Assembly: GCF_030027245.1 (NCBI RefSeq)
Contig: NZ_JASERT010000001.1
Span: 703,001 to 767,000 of the forward strand
Origin: Asticcacaulis sp. EMRT-3
GTDB lineage: Bacteria > Pseudomonadota > Alphaproteobacteria > Caulobacterales > Caulobacteraceae
Reading direction: 5' to 3'
Length of the DNA stretch: 64,000 bases
The stretch's first letter is position 1, and each line of letters starts with the position of its first letter. The notes under the pieces were generated by a model, which ran no database searches, was not told the origin of the DNA, and saw nothing but the letters and a program-made list of their open reading frames with translations. The position numbers and the translations under genes were made by a program. Shown piece after piece: positions 36,832 to 46,501 of this stretch.

Positions 36832-39744
36832 CTATTCCGCCGGTTCAGCCTGACGCTCACGGTGTTTGGCCAGCATTCCCTTGAGATACTTGCCAGTCCA
36901 GCTTGCCGGATTATCAGCCACAGCCTCAGGCGTGCCGCGCGCCACGATCTCGCCGCCGCCATCGCCGCCTTCCGGGCCGAAATCGAGCAGCCAGTCGGCG
37001 GTCTTGATGACATCGAGATTATGCTCGATGACCACGACCGTATTGCCATTGTCGGTCAGCTCGTGCAGCACGTCCAGAAGCTTGCGCGTATCTTCGAAAT
37101 GCAGACCGGTGGTCGGCTCGTCAAGGATATACAAGGTCTTGCCTGTGGCGCGCTTGGAGAGTTCCTTCGACAGCTTGACGCGCTGCGCCTCGCCACCCGA
37201 CAGGGTGGTGGCCTGCTGGCCGATCTTGATATAGCCAAGGCCAACCCGCTCCAGCGTTTTCAGCTTGTCGCGGATGCTCGGCACGGCCTTGAAGACCTCC
37301 GCCCCTTCCTCCACCGTCATATCGAGCACATCGGCGATCGAATAGCCGCGAAACACAATGTCGAGCGTCTCGCGGTTATAGCGCCTGCCCTTGCAGACAT
37401 CGCAGGTGACGTAAACATCGGGCAGGAAGTGCATCTCGATCTTGATCAGGCCGTCACCCGAACAGGCTTCGCAGCGCCCGCCCTTGACGTTGAACGAAAA
37501 GCGCCCCGGCCCATAGCCGCGCGCCTTGGCTTCGGGCAGGCCGGCGAACCAGTCACGGATCGGGCCGAAGGCACCGGTATAGGTGGCCGGATTGGAGCGC
37601 GGCGTGCGGCCGATGGGCGACTGGTCGATCTCGACGATCTTGTCGAAGAATTCCAGGCCTTCGATCTTGTCGTGCGGAGCGGGGTGGGCCGAGGCATTAT
37701 TCAGCCGCCGCGCCGCCGCCTTATACAGCGTCTCCAGTGTGAAGGTCGATTTGCCACCGCCCGAAACGCCGGTGATGCAGGTCATGACCCCGACCGGAAT
37801 CTCGCCGGTGACATTTTTCAGATTATTACCGCGCGCTCCGACCACTTTCAGCATCTTCTTGCGGTCGATGGGCCTGCGGCCATCGGGCGAATCTTTGGAA
37901 AAGAATTTCGGTATTTCACGCTTGCCGGTCAGATACTGGCCGGTCAGTGACTTCGGATTGGCTTTAATATCGGCGGGCGTGCCCTGCGCCACGATCTCGC
38001 CGCCATGCACACCGGCGGCAGGGCCCATATCGATCACAAAATCGGCGGTCAGGATGGCGTCTTCGTCGTGTTCGACCACCAGCACGGAATTGCCGAGATC
38101 GCGCAGGCCCTTCAGGCTTTCCAGCAGCCGGTCATTATCGCGCTGATGCAGGCCGATGGACGGTTCATCGAGCACATACAAAACACCGGTCAGGCCCGAT
38201 CCAATCTGCGAAGCAAGCCGGATGCGCTGCGATTCGCCGCCGCTGAGTGTGCCGGAATTGCGCGACAGGTTGAGATAATCGAGCCCGACATCATTGAGAA
38301 AGCGCAGGCGATCCTTGATTTCCTTGAGGATGCGCCTGGCAATATCCATCTGCTTTTCGCTTAAGCGGTTTTCAATGTCACTGAACCATTGGTGGGCGTG
38401 ACGGATCGACAAGGCCGAGATTTCGGCAATATTTTTGGCATCGATCTTGACCGCCAGAGCCTCCGGCTTGAGGCGCGCACCGCCGCAGGCCTCGCACGGC
38501 GTTTCCGACTGGTAGCGGCCGAGATCCTCGCGCACCCATGCCGAATCGGTTTCGCGCCAGCGCCGCTCCATATTGGGGATCACGCCCTCAAACGGCTTGG
38601 TGACATCATAACGGCGCGAGCCGTCTTCATAGACGAACTTGATCTTTTCTGAGCCGGAACCATTGAGGATAATGTCCTGCACATTTTCGGGCAGGGCCTG
38701 CCATCTGGTGTCCATCTTGACGCCATAATGTAGCGCCAGGGCTTGCAGGGTCTGGCTATAGAGCGGCGAGGGGCCTTTCGACCAGGCGGCGATAGCGCCG
38801 CCGCCCAGCGTCGCCTTCGGATCGGGCACGATCAGGCTTTTGTCGAAGGCCAGCTTGACACCCAGACCATCGCAGGCCGGACAGGCGCCGAACGGATTAT
38901 TGAACGAAAACAGACGCGGCTCGATTTCCGAAATGGTGAAACCCGAAACCGGACAGGCGAATTTCTCCGAAAAGATAATGCGTTTCGGTTCGTCCTCGCC
39001 TTCGGCTTTATCGGCATATTCTGCGATGGCCAGACCGTCGGCCAGCTTCAGTGCGGTTTCCAGACTGTCGGCCAGACGGGCCATGATGCCGGCCTTGACC
39101 ACGACGCGATCCACAACGACGTCAATGTCATGCTTGAACTTCTTGTCGAGTTTCGGCGCATCCTCGATGGCGTAATATTCGCCATCGACCTTGAGGCGCT
39201 GGAAGCCCTGACGCTGGAGATCGGCGATTTCCTTTTTATACTCGCCCTTGCGACCGCGCACGAAGGGGGCCAGCAGCAGAAGGCGCGTGCCTTCGGGCAG
39301 GGCGGTAATCTTATCGACCATCTGCGAAATCGTCTGGCTTTCGATCGGCAGGCCGGTGGCGGGTGAATAGGGCACGCCGACGCGCGCCCACAACAGCCGC
39401 ATATAGTCATGGATTTCCGTGACGGTGCCGACCGTCGAGCGCGGATTTTTCGAGGTCGTCTTCTGTTCGATGGAGATGGCCGGTGACAGACCTTCGATCA
39501 GATCGACATCGGGCTTCGACATCAGCTCCAGGAACTGACGCGCATAGGCCGACAGACTTTCGACATAGCGTCGCTGGCCCTCGGCATAGATGGTGTCAAA
39601 CGCCAGCGACGACTTGCCGGAGCCTGAAAGCCCGGTCAGCACGACAAGCTGGCCGCGCGGAATATCAACGTCCACGCCCTTGAGATTATGCTCGCGCGCG
39701 CCCCTGATCCTGATGAAATCCTGGTCGAAAGGGTGATGAGCCAT
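36832..39744 (-). CDS. uvrA: Excinuclease ABC subunit A
   Basis: 970 residues. UvrA detects DNA damage in nucleotide excision repair with UvrB. Two ABC ATPase modules: Walker [16 protein letters not shown] and [15 protein letters not shown], with signatures [13 protein letters not shown] and [13 protein letters not shown]. The second zinc finger ([21 protein letters not shown]) is intact. The first reads CPVSGFTI then CPACDGLG, so its second Cys is Ser. ATG at 39744 ([20 protein letters not shown]) is chosen over an upstream open frame. No canonical SOS box was found. Confidence 0.97.
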   Translation of the reverse strand: MAHHPFDQDFIRIRGAREHNLKGVDVDIPRGQLVVLTGLSGSGKSSLAFDTIYAEGQRRYVESLSAYARQFLELMSKPDVDLIEGLSPAISIEQKTTSKNPRSTVGTVTEIHDYMRLLWARVGVPYSPATGLPIESQTISQMVDKITALPEGTRLLLLAPFVRGRKGEYKKEIADLQRQGFQRLKVDGEYYAIEDAPKLDKKFKHDIDVVVDRVVVKAGIMARLADSLETALKLADGLAIAEYADKAEGEDEPKRIIFSEKFACPVSGFTISEIEPRLFSFNNPFGACPACDGLGVKLAFDKSLIVPDPKATLGGGAIAAWSKGPSPLYSQTLQALALHYGVKMDTRWQALPENVQDIILNGSGSEKIKFVYEDGSRRYDVTKPFEGVIPNMERRWRETDSAWVREDLGRYQSETPCEACGGARLKPEALAVKIDAKNIAEISALSIRHAHQWFSDIENRLSEKQMDIARRILKEIKDRLRFLNDVGLDYLNLSRNSGTLSGGESQRIRLASQIGSGLTGVLYVLDEPSIGLHQRDNDRLLESLKGLRDLGNSVLVVEHDEDAILTADFVIDMGPAAGVHGGEIVAQGTPADIKANPKSLTGQYLTGKREIPKFFSKDSPDGRRPIDRKKMLKVVGARGNNLKNVTGEIPVGVMTCITGVSGGGKSTFTLETLYKAAARRLNNASAHPAPHDKIEGLEFFDKIVEIDQSPIGRTPRSNPATYTGAFGPIRDWFAGLPEAKARGYGPGRFSFNVKGGRCEACSGDGLIKIEMHFLPDVYVTCDVCKGRRYNRETLDIVFRGYSIADVLDMTVEEGAEVFKAVPSIRDKLKTLERVGLGYIKIGQQATTLSGGEAQRVKLSKELSKRATGKTLYILDEPTTGLHFEDTRKLLDVLHELTDNGNTVVVIEHNLDVIKTADWLLDFGPEGGDGGGEIVARGTPEAVADNPASWTGKYLKGMLAKHRERQAEPAE

Positions 39745-39984
39745 ACGCACCTTATCCGGGGAAAGAACAAAGAGATTTATAGAGGAACTCTTGCGCGATT
39801 TACCAGGCGCACGCAAGAACATTTTGGCAACATTGATGGGCGCATCGCGCCGTCCTGATGCGCATATGGAGATGGCGGGTCTGGCTGTCAAATCCTGTCA
39901 GCAGGTCTTTTTGACTTTCTGGCGCAATCGGAACACAGTTAAGTCGGGTTTCTTGGTCAAGCTCACCTCAGGAGGGGCTGACAT

Positions 39985-41046
39985 ATGGATGACAGGCCGG
40001 GCGGCAAACGCTTCTGGATGAATTTCGACGCATGGAACGCGCGCGCCCTGAATGCCGCCTGGCCCTATTTCGGACGGCTGGATCGCCGTGGCCGTTTGAG
40101 CGCGGCGGTGGCCATATCGGTTGTGGTGCATCTGGCGCTGATCTGGATGCTGCTGAGCGAGCGTCCCGATGCCTGGCATTTGTCGCAAAGCTGGCAAACC
40201 GATGATCAGCCCGAACCGGTCGAATTGTGGCGCGTCACCTTGCCAAGGCCAGAGCCCCGGCCAAAGGTAATACCGCAGATGCCTGAGCGCCCCGAAGTGC
40301 CGCCACGCGATGTTACTCAGCCGCAACCGGCTCCGGCTGCTCAGTCCGCGCCGTCGCAAGCCGTGCAGCGCCCGCAGCCCGCGCCTGAAGTGACTGTTCC
40401 GGTGCCTCAGGTCAATCCCCTGCCATCACCCGTGGCGACGCCGCAGGTCGAAGCGCCGCGCGAGATGAGCCTTAGTCTGAAAACCAAGAAGAAAGACAAT
40501 GAGAAGGTGGCCAGGGACGACAATGCGCTGGGCAAGCTGTCCGATCTCAAACTGCATCAGGTGCCTTCGATCAATCTGCCGGCGCTGAATGCCGTGCAGC
40601 CTTCGGGGCTGACCCGACCGACCGTCAATCCGGGCGGCTCATCGGCGGGCGGGGAGCCGGCAGTGGGCAGCCGTCTCGGCACGGTGCAACTGCCGGGCGG
40701 GCTTTCGGGTATGGGTGTGAATGGCCGCGGTGCGGTCAGTCAGGCCTTGCAGGATCATGACTATTGCGTCGATCAGCAGATCAAGGGCAAGGCCATCCCC
40801 GCCGATTGCCATATGAGCAAGCTAAGCGAGGCCAGGTCACTGGGCGTGAAGCACGTTGCCGAATACGACAAGGTGCTGGCAAAACGGCAGTCTCAGGCTA
40901 CGCCCGGCAACGATGATTACTGGCGGCGCGTGGTGCAGGGGCCAACAGATCCCGGCCACGACGACCATATGCCGCACAAAGGCGCCTATAGCGAAGGCAG
41001 GGCTAATCGCGTCAAGGGGGAATGCTCGCTGTCCGATTCCTGCTAG
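39985..41046 (+). CDS. Proline-rich membrane-anchored protein (TonB-like architecture), function unknown
   Basis: 353 residues. One membrane segment (about 40-58, AAVAISVVVHLALIWMLL) follows a basic cytosolic N-terminus, then a long Pro/Gln/Glu-rich span (PRPEPRPKVIPQMPERPEVP and on to about 155), a Lys-rich helix (LKTKKKDNEKVARDDN), and a Gly/Cys C-terminus with 4 Cys in the last 90 residues. This resembles a TonB-type spanning protein, but the C-terminal domain is not recognisably TonB. AGGAGG lies 11 nt before the ATG. The TAG stop (41044-41046) is the first three bases of the 115-nt repeat, so the natural end may differ. Confidence 0.75.
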   Translation: MDDRPGGKRFWMNFDAWNARALNAAWPYFGRLDRRGRLSAAVAISVVVHLALIWMLLSERPDAWHLSQSWQTDDQPEPVELWRVTLPRPEPRPKVIPQMPERPEVPPRDVTQPQPAPAAQSAPSQAVQRPQPAPEVTVPVPQVNPLPSPVATPQVEAPREMSLSLKTKKKDNEKVARDDNALGKLSDLKLHQVPSINLPALNAVQPSGLTRPTVNPGGSSAGGEPAVGSRLGTVQLPGGLSGMGVNGRGAVSQALQDHDYCVDQQIKGKAIPADCHMSKLSEARSLGVKHVAEYDKVLAKRQSQATPGNDDYWRRVVQGPTDPGHDDHMPHKGAYSEGRANRVKGECSLSDSC

Positions 41047-41158
41047 AGCAACGAGCGTTTAATTTGACTTACAAATTGAATGCGAGATGCGGAAAAACGT
41101 AAAATCTAGAGCGGGTTGCATGCCTTTGACCGATTCAATCAGAATGCAAACCGCTCTA
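41044..41158. repeat. 115-nt TAGAGC element, copy 1
   Basis: Reads from TAGAGCAACGAGCGTTTAAT at 41044 to CCGCTCTA at 41158. An inner hairpin (41107-41158, TAGAGCGGGTTGCATGCC...GCAAACCGCTCTA) forms its right half. Both flanking convergent genes use the element's terminal TAG as stop codon. Homologous copies: 55121-55235 (reverse) and 60167-60281. Confidence 0.95.
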
Positions 41159-42946
41159 AAACAGATCGTCTTCCAGCGCCATAAGGGCTTCGGCCCCGGC
41201 CTTCATTTTAGCAAGGTGAGCGTCGGCATCGGGCAGGATGCGCTCCAGAAAAACACGGCCGATTTTCAGCTTGGTGGCATAAAACGGGTCGCTGTTACCG
41301 CCGTCAATGGCCGCTTGCGCCGCCTTGGCCATCATGGCCCACATATAGCTCATGCAGGTCAGGCCGAAGAGGTGGAGATAGTCGAGCGAACCGGCGGCAG
41401 CATTGTCAGGGTTGCCCATGCCGTTTTGCATCAGCCACATCGTGCCGTCCATCAGCTTCGCCTTGGTGGCTTTCAGGGCTGCGATATAGGCGGGCGCCTT
41501 CGATGAAGGCTCTTCGGCGGCGATATAGGCGTCGATTTCACCCAGCAAGGTTTGCAGCGCGCGGCCACCTTTCGAGGGCAGTTTGCGACCGACCAGATCA
41601 AGCGCCTGCACGCCATTGGTGCCTTCATAGATCAGGGTGATGCGCACATCGCGCATATATTGCGAGGCTGGGAAATGTTCGGTGAAGCCCGAACCACCAT
41701 GCACCTGCATGGCGTCGGACGTGACCTTGAAACCTTTTTCGGTCAGATAGGCTTTGATGACGGGGGTGAGCAGGCCCATATAGTCGCTGGCCTTTTCACG
41801 CGCCTTTTCATCGGGCGCATGGTGCTGGAAATCGGCTTGCAGCGCGCCCCAGATCAGGAAGGCGCGACCGCCCTCGATCAGGGCGCGGCTCTCCAGCAAC
41901 ATGCGGCGCACATCGGGATGGACGAGGATCGAGTCGGCGGGCAGTTCGGGCGATTTCGGGCCGGTGAGGGCGCGGCCCTGCAAGCGATCCTTGGCGAACT
42001 GTTCGGCGGCCACATAGGCGGCGTGGCCGATGGCCAGACCTTGCAGCCCCACGCCGTAGCGCGCGGCGTTCATCATATAGAACATGATCTTCAAGCCCTC
42101 ATTGGCCTGACCGAGCAGGAAACCCTTGGCGTCTTCATAGACCATCACGCAGGTCGAATTGCCGTGAATGCCCATCTTGTGTTCGAGGCCGGCGCATTGC
42201 AGACTGTTGCGTTCACCGGGCTGGCCATCGGCGTCGGGCAGGAATTTCGGCACAAGAAACAGCGAGATGCCCTTGACGCCTGCCGGTGCGCCTTCGATGC
42301 GCGCCAGCACCAGATGGCAGATATTGCTGGTGAAATCATGTTCGCCCGCCGAGATCCAGATCTTCTGGCCGGTGATTTTGTAGCTGCCGTCCTCATTGGG
42401 CACCGCCCTGGTGCGCAGCAGGCCCAGATCGGTGCCGCAATGCGGCTCGGTCAGATTCATCGTGCCCGACCATTCGCCGGAGATCAGTTTGGGCAGGTAA
42501 AGCGCCTTCATCTCGTCGGTGCCACCCGCCGTCAGGGCCGAGATCGCGCCCTCGGTCAGGCCCGGATACATGCCAAACGCCGACGAGGCGCCCGACAGCA
42601 TTTCCGAAAAGGCCGTATTGACGAAGTGCGGCAGGCCCTGTCCGCCATATTGCGGATCGCCGGAAAGCGCCGTCCAGCCCGCTTCGGTCAGGGCCTTATA
42701 GGCTTCCTTGTAGCCCTTAGGCGCGGTGACTTCATGGGTGTCGGGATTGAGGGTGCAACCCTCCTTGTCGCCGGTCAGGTTGATCGGCGCAACCACTTCT
42801 TCGGTGAACTTCGCGGCCTCTTCCAGAATAGCCATGACCGTATCGGAATCGGCGTCGGCGAAGCCCGGCACATCATGATACTGATCGGTCTGGAACACGT
42901 CGCGGATGAGGAATTCGTAGTCGCGGACGGGGGCCTTGTAGGTCAT
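41156..42946 (-). CDS. Acyl-CoA dehydrogenase (FadE/DmdC-like, C-terminal extension)
   Basis: 596 residues, longer than the 380-residue short family because of a C-terminal domain. Conserved segments: NLTEPHCGTDLGLLRTRAV, KIWISAGEHD, MQVHGGSGFTEHFPASQYMRDVRIT, and the catalytic Glu in LIYEGTNGVQALDLVGRKL. The flavoprotein oxidises acyl-CoA in fatty-acid catabolism; the chain length and whether it is a methylmercaptopropionyl-CoA dehydrogenase cannot be told. It is 32 nt downstream of a MerR gene on the same strand, so an operon. Its TAG stop lies in the 115-nt repeat. Confidence 0.92.
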   Translation of the reverse strand: MTYKAPVRDYEFLIRDVFQTDQYHDVPGFADADSDTVMAILEEAAKFTEEVVAPINLTGDKEGCTLNPDTHEVTAPKGYKEAYKALTEAGWTALSGDPQYGGQGLPHFVNTAFSEMLSGASSAFGMYPGLTEGAISALTAGGTDEMKALYLPKLISGEWSGTMNLTEPHCGTDLGLLRTRAVPNEDGSYKITGQKIWISAGEHDFTSNICHLVLARIEGAPAGVKGISLFLVPKFLPDADGQPGERNSLQCAGLEHKMGIHGNSTCVMVYEDAKGFLLGQANEGLKIMFYMMNAARYGVGLQGLAIGHAAYVAAEQFAKDRLQGRALTGPKSPELPADSILVHPDVRRMLLESRALIEGGRAFLIWGALQADFQHHAPDEKAREKASDYMGLLTPVIKAYLTEKGFKVTSDAMQVHGGSGFTEHFPASQYMRDVRITLIYEGTNGVQALDLVGRKLPSKGGRALQTLLGEIDAYIAAEEPSSKAPAYIAALKATKAKLMDGTMWLMQNGMGNPDNAAAGSLDYLHLFGLTCMSYMWAMMAKAAQAAIDGGNSDPFYATKLKIGRVFLERILPDADAHLAKMKAGAEALMALEDDLF

Positions 42947-42978
42947 CGATGTTTATCCCTGTGGTTTGGATTTTTGCC

Positions 42979-43404
42979 TTAGGCGTTGTTGCTTTTGAGG
43001 TTCTGCGCCTCAAGCTCATGTATCTGTGTTTCCAGCCAGACGCAGCCCTCCTGCATATCCTTGACGGCGGCGTCGATGTCGTCGCGCTGGCGCTTCAGGG
43101 TTTCGATCTGGCCGCGATATTTGACGAGGGTGGCGCGCATCTGTGAGGCACCGTGATCCTTGGGCGTATAGAGGTCGAGGATTTCATGGATTTCGACCAG
43201 CGAGAAGCCGAGGCGCTTGCCGCGCAGGATCAGTTGCAGGCGGGCGCGGTCGCGCGGACTGTAGATGCGCGTCTGGCCGCGCCGTTCGGGATGGATCAGG
43301 CCCTTGTCTTCGTAAAAGCGCAAGGCGCGCGCCGTAACGTCGAACTCCTTGGAAAGCTGACGGATCGAATAGGTGCGGTGCGAGTCTTTGTGCGGCGTTT
43401 CCAT
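42979..43404 (-). CDS. MerR-family regulator of acyl-CoA metabolism (LiuR-like)
   Basis: 141 residues. The winged-helix N-terminus (YSIRQLSKEFDVTARALRFY then EDKGLIHPERRGQTRIYSPRDRARLQLILRGK, residues 12-62) and long dimerisation helix match LiuR/PsrA-like MerR regulators of acyl-CoA catabolism. It carries no metal-binding Cys. It leads the operon with the acyl-CoA dehydrogenase. A perfect 16-bp palindrome about 31 nt upstream of its start suggests autoregulation. Confidence 0.88.
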   Translation of the reverse strand: METPHKDSHRTYSIRQLSKEFDVTARALRFYEDKGLIHPERRGQTRIYSPRDRARLQLILRGKRLGFSLVEIHEILDLYTPKDHGASQMRATLVKYRGQIETLKRQRDDIDAAVKDMQEGCVWLETQIHELEAQNLKSNNA

Positions 43405-43434
43405 ATCTTTTTTGGGTATCTGATCAGGCCTATA

Positions 43435-43450
43435 TTGACGTTAACGTCAA
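43435..43450. promoter_or_regulatory. Perfect 16-bp palindrome TTGACGTTAACGTCAA, candidate MerR operator
   Basis: Centred 39 nt upstream of the MerR gene start, in the likely promoter region. It resembles the palindromic operators reported for LiuR-type MerR regulators. A 14/16 match lies at 49163-49178 before the thioesterase operon. Confidence 0.7.
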
Positions 43451-43501
43451 GGTAGGGGCAATAGGCCATGTCGTCAACAATTTTTGTTATCGCTAGGGAA
43501 G

Positions 43502-43987
43502 TCAGTTATGCGTTAGCAGCCAGGTCATATTGCGTTGCAGGGCTTCCGGGCCGGGATATTCCAGCAGGTGCAAGGCGATGTCGGACAGGCGGACGGCGCG
43601 CAGACGGCTCCGCCAGGCCTCGTCGGCGGCCCACATGACGCGCGCGATGGCGCAAGGCGCCTTTTCGCAAGCATCGCTGGGACGGCAGGGATTGTTGCGG
43701 CGGATTTCGGTGCAGGCGAAGGTGGCGCGGCGGCCCTCAATCGCTTCGACAATATCGAGAAAGCTGATGCTTTCTGCCGGTTGTGCCAGCCGGTAGCCGC
43801 CGGTCGGGCCCAGCGTGCTGGTGACGATCCCGGCCTGCGACAGGGCTTGCAGCGCCTTTGACAGATATTCCTTGGGCACGCCGTGAAATTCGGCCAGCAC
43901 CCGGGTGGCGAGATAACGCTCCGTCGGCAGGCCCGCCAGAACGGCGCAGCAGTGCAGGGCCCATTCGACCTGGTTTTTGAGAATCAT
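43502..43987 (-). CDS. Rrf2-family transcriptional regulator
   Basis: 161 residues. The Rrf2 helix-turn-helix (MILKNQVEWALHCCAVLAGL, PTERYLATRVLAEFHGVPKE, YLSKALQALSQAGIVTSTLG then GGYRLAQP) is followed by a cysteine cluster (FACTEIRRNNPCRPSDACEK then APC), four Cys, as in Fe-S or redox-sensing members such as IscR and NsrR. ATG at 43987 is chosen over a TTG 13 codons earlier. The AhpD-like gene lies 66 nt upstream on the same strand, a common Rrf2 partner. Confidence 0.93.
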   Translation of the reverse strand: MILKNQVEWALHCCAVLAGLPTERYLATRVLAEFHGVPKEYLSKALQALSQAGIVTSTLGPTGGYRLAQPAESISFLDIVEAIEGRRATFACTEIRRNNPCRPSDACEKAPCAIARVMWAADEAWRSRLRAVRLSDIALHLLEYPGPEALQRNMTWLLTHN

Positions 43988-44053
43988 CGGCGCGGTTCCG
44001 TTTTCAGACCGCGCCGAAGATTGCAAGGTTTAGGGGGCAATTCAAGCGCCTCT

Positions 44054-44533
44054 CTATGACAGGCCCGCCTTGTCGAGGCCGTACAGGGCGTCGGCCGAGC
44101 CCGGCACGGCGGCAAAGCCAATCGACAGGCGATTCCAGCCATTGATGGCCATGATGGCGAAGCTCAGTTCCGCCAGTTCCTTATCAGAAAAATGCTGGTG
44201 GGTGCTTTCATACAGAGCATCGCTGACGCCGCCTTCGGGCAGGCGCGTCAGGGCTTCTGTCCAGCGCAGGGCAGCGCGTTCGCGTTCAGAAAAGAGGGGA
44301 GATTCTCGCCAGATGGCGACATGATGCAGGCGCAGTTCGCGTTCGCCATGAAACTTCGCTTCCTTGACGTGCATATCGAGGCAGAAGGCACAGCCATTCA
44401 GTTGTGAGGCGCGAATCTGGACCAGATCGATCAGGCTGTCGCCGAGTGAGGTGTTGCGGATGGCGGCAGAAAAATCCTGATATTTGCGAAACAATTCTGA
44501 TGCTTGCTGAATATAGTTGATGCGCTGGCTCAT
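44054..44533 (-). CDS. AhpD-like carboxymuconolactone decarboxylase-family protein
   Basis: 159 residues, all-helical. The redox motif CAFC sits in RASQLNGCAFCLDMHVKEA with the His four residues on. The C-terminal ELAELSFAIMAINGWNRLSIGF is typical. The family includes AhpD, which reduces peroxiredoxin AhpC via its CxxC, but many members are uncharacterised oxidative-stress proteins. The Rrf2 gene downstream on the same strand suggests redox-controlled expression. Confidence 0.92.
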   Translation of the reverse strand: MSQRINYIQQASELFRKYQDFSAAIRNTSLGDSLIDLVQIRASQLNGCAFCLDMHVKEAKFHGERELRLHHVAIWRESPLFSERERAALRWTEALTRLPEGGVSDALYESTHQHFSDKELAELSFAIMAINGWNRLSIGFAAVPGSADALYGLDKAGLS

Positions 44534-44688
44534 GACTGTGTCTCTATTTTAATTGCGGATAATATACATCCTTAAGGACAGAAAATATCCGTGTTTAAAG
44601 CCCATGTCAATAGCGGCGCGCTTGACCACCTGTCGCCTGCGGCCTAATGGGGGCGTAGTTGTTGTTTTACCGAGGTTTGGATCGCTCC

Positions 44689-46359
44689 ATGACGTCTCTT
44701 TCCACTCTGGCTTACGCTGGCCGTGCATGGCCATTTGAACAGGCGCGCGCTCTGATCGCCCGTCTGGTCAAGACGCGCATTCAGGGGCATGAGGCGCAAA
44801 AACAGGCGCTGGCTTTGATCAGCGACGGCAAGACGGCCGAGGCGCTGAAAGCGTTCGAAGGGCTGGACCGCGCCGTTATTTTCGAAACAGGTTACGGGCC
44901 ATCGGGCCTGCCGCACATCGGCACTTTCGGCGAGGTGGCGCGCACAACCATGGTGCGTCAGGCGTTCGAGGCCATGACCGGCGGGGCGTGGGCCACGCGG
45001 CTGATCTGTTTTTCCGACGATATGGACGGTCTGCGCAAGGTGCCGGATGGCATTCCCAATGCGCAGGTGCTGCATGAAGATCTGTATAAGCCCCTGACCG
45101 TGGTGCGTGATCCGTTCGGCGCGTATCCGAGCTTCGGCCAGCACAATAATGCGCGTCTGAAGAATTTTCTCGATGGCTTTGGATTCGCTTATGAATTCCT
45201 GTCGGCCACCGATTGCTACAAGGGCGGCGTGTTCGACGCCACCTTGCTGATCGCGCTGGAGCGTTTCGACGATATTCAAAAGATCATGCTGCCGACATTA
45301 GGGCCTGACCGGCGCGCCACCTATTCGCCCTTCCTGCCGATTTCGCCGAAGACGGGCCATGTTTTGCAGGTGCCGACGCTGGAACGCAATGTCGCCTGGG
45401 GCACAATCGTGTTCGAGGAAAATGGCGAAAAATTCGAAGTGCCGGTGACCGGCGGTCACGTCAAGATGCAGTGGAAGCCGGATTGGGCGATGCGTTGGGC
45501 AGCGCTTGGTGTCGATTATGAGATGGCGGGCAAGGATCTGATCGATTCGGTCAAGGTGTCATCGCAGGTCTGCCGTGTACTGGGCGGTGCCTCGCCGGAA
45601 GGCTTCAATTATGAGCTGTTCCTTGATGAGCAGGGTCAGAAGATTTCCAAATCGAAGGGCAATGGCCTGACGATGGAGGACTGGCTGCGTTATGGCGCGC
45701 CGGAAAGCCTGGCCTATTACATGTTCCAGTCGCCGAAATCGGCCAAGAAGCTGTATTTCGACGTGATTCCGCGCGCCACTGACGAATATTTCCAGCAGCT
45801 TGACGCTTTCCCGAAGCAGGAACTGGACAAGCGCATCGAAAACCCGGTCTGGTTCGTGCTGCGCGGACAGGAAGCGCCGAAATCTCCGCCGGTCACTTTC
45901 GGCCTGATGCTGAACCTCGTCTCGGCGGCCAATGCGGCCGATAAGGAAACCCTGTGGGGTTTCCTGCGCGCCTATATTCCGGGGGCGACGCCGGAGAGCG
46001 AACCGGTGCTTGACCGGCTGGCGGGCTATGCGCTCAACTATTTCGAGGACTTTGTGAAGCCGGCCAAGACCTTCCGTTTGCCGGATGACCGGGAGCGGGC
46101 GGCGATGAGCGATCTGGCGGCGCGTTTTCGCGCCTTGCCGTCCGATACGCGCGATGCCGAGGTTTTGCAGAATTTGGTCTTCGAGGTGGGCAAGGCGCAT
46201 GAATTCGAGCCGTTGCGGGCGTGGTTCCAGGCGCTGTACGAGGTATTGCTGGGACAGTCGCAGGGGCCGCGTTTCGGGTCGTTCGTGGCGATTTTCGGTT
46301 TGGAGCGGACGGTGGCGCTGATCGAGCGGGGGCTGGCCGGAGAGTTGGCGGGCACCTGA
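44689..46359 (+). CDS. lysK: Lysyl-tRNA synthetase, class I
   Basis: 556 residues. The class I (Rossmann) fold has HIGTFGE as the HIGH motif near residue 80 and KISKSKGNGLTMEDWL as KMSKS at about 320. Class I LysRS, common in alphaproteobacteria and archaea, charges tRNA-Lys; most bacteria use class II. The N-terminal WPFEQARALIARL and the helical C-terminal domain (ALNYFEDFVKPAKTFRLP) are consistent. ATG at 44689 follows GAGG at distance 13. The three-hairpin repeat follows the stop. Confidence 0.96.
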   Translation: MTSLSTLAYAGRAWPFEQARALIARLVKTRIQGHEAQKQALALISDGKTAEALKAFEGLDRAVIFETGYGPSGLPHIGTFGEVARTTMVRQAFEAMTGGAWATRLICFSDDMDGLRKVPDGIPNAQVLHEDLYKPLTVVRDPFGAYPSFGQHNNARLKNFLDGFGFAYEFLSATDCYKGGVFDATLLIALERFDDIQKIMLPTLGPDRRATYSPFLPISPKTGHVLQVPTLERNVAWGTIVFEENGEKFEVPVTGGHVKMQWKPDWAMRWAALGVDYEMAGKDLIDSVKVSSQVCRVLGGASPEGFNYELFLDEQGQKISKSKGNGLTMEDWLRYGAPESLAYYMFQSPKSAKKLYFDVIPRATDEYFQQLDAFPKQELDKRIENPVWFVLRGQEAPKSPPVTFGLMLNLVSAANAADKETLWGFLRAYIPGATPESEPVLDRLAGYALNYFEDFVKPAKTFRLPDDRERAAMSDLAARFRALPSDTRDAEVLQNLVFEVGKAHEFEPLRAWFQALYEVLLGQSQGPRFGSFVAIFGLERTVALIERGLAGELAGT

Positions 46360-46368
46360 GTATCGAAT

Positions 46369-46478
46369 GGGGTTTGGGGCCTGTGGCTCCAAGTCTTCTC
46401 TTTCTTCTCTCATTCCGGCCCTTGGGCCGAAAATGAGAGAAGAAAATAAAGGATGTGGGGTCGCGGACCCCACGCCCA
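46369..46478. repeat. GGGGTTTGGGGCC three-hairpin element, copy 1
   Basis: Three consecutive hairpins: GGGGCCTGTGGCTCC, then a long middle stem (CTTCTCTCATT...AATGAGAGAAG around CCGGCCCTTGGGCCG), then GTGGGGTCGCGGACCCCAC. The flanks share GGTTTGGGG and CCAAGTCTTC with the copy at 50646-50758, while the middle stem differs. Confidence 0.9.
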
Positions 46479-46501
46479 TCAGATAACCGGCGTCACCAAC
46501 C

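Noticed and set aside
39745..39800. SOS (LexA) box upstream of uvrA
   Set aside because: Two GAAC half-sites are present, but about 20 nt apart rather than the GTTC-N7-GTTC spacing of alphaproteobacteria.
41087..41160. Short proteins starting MRKNVK (also at 55192 and 60210)
   Set aside because: All three are read-through of the 115-nt repeat and share no conserved continuation beyond it.
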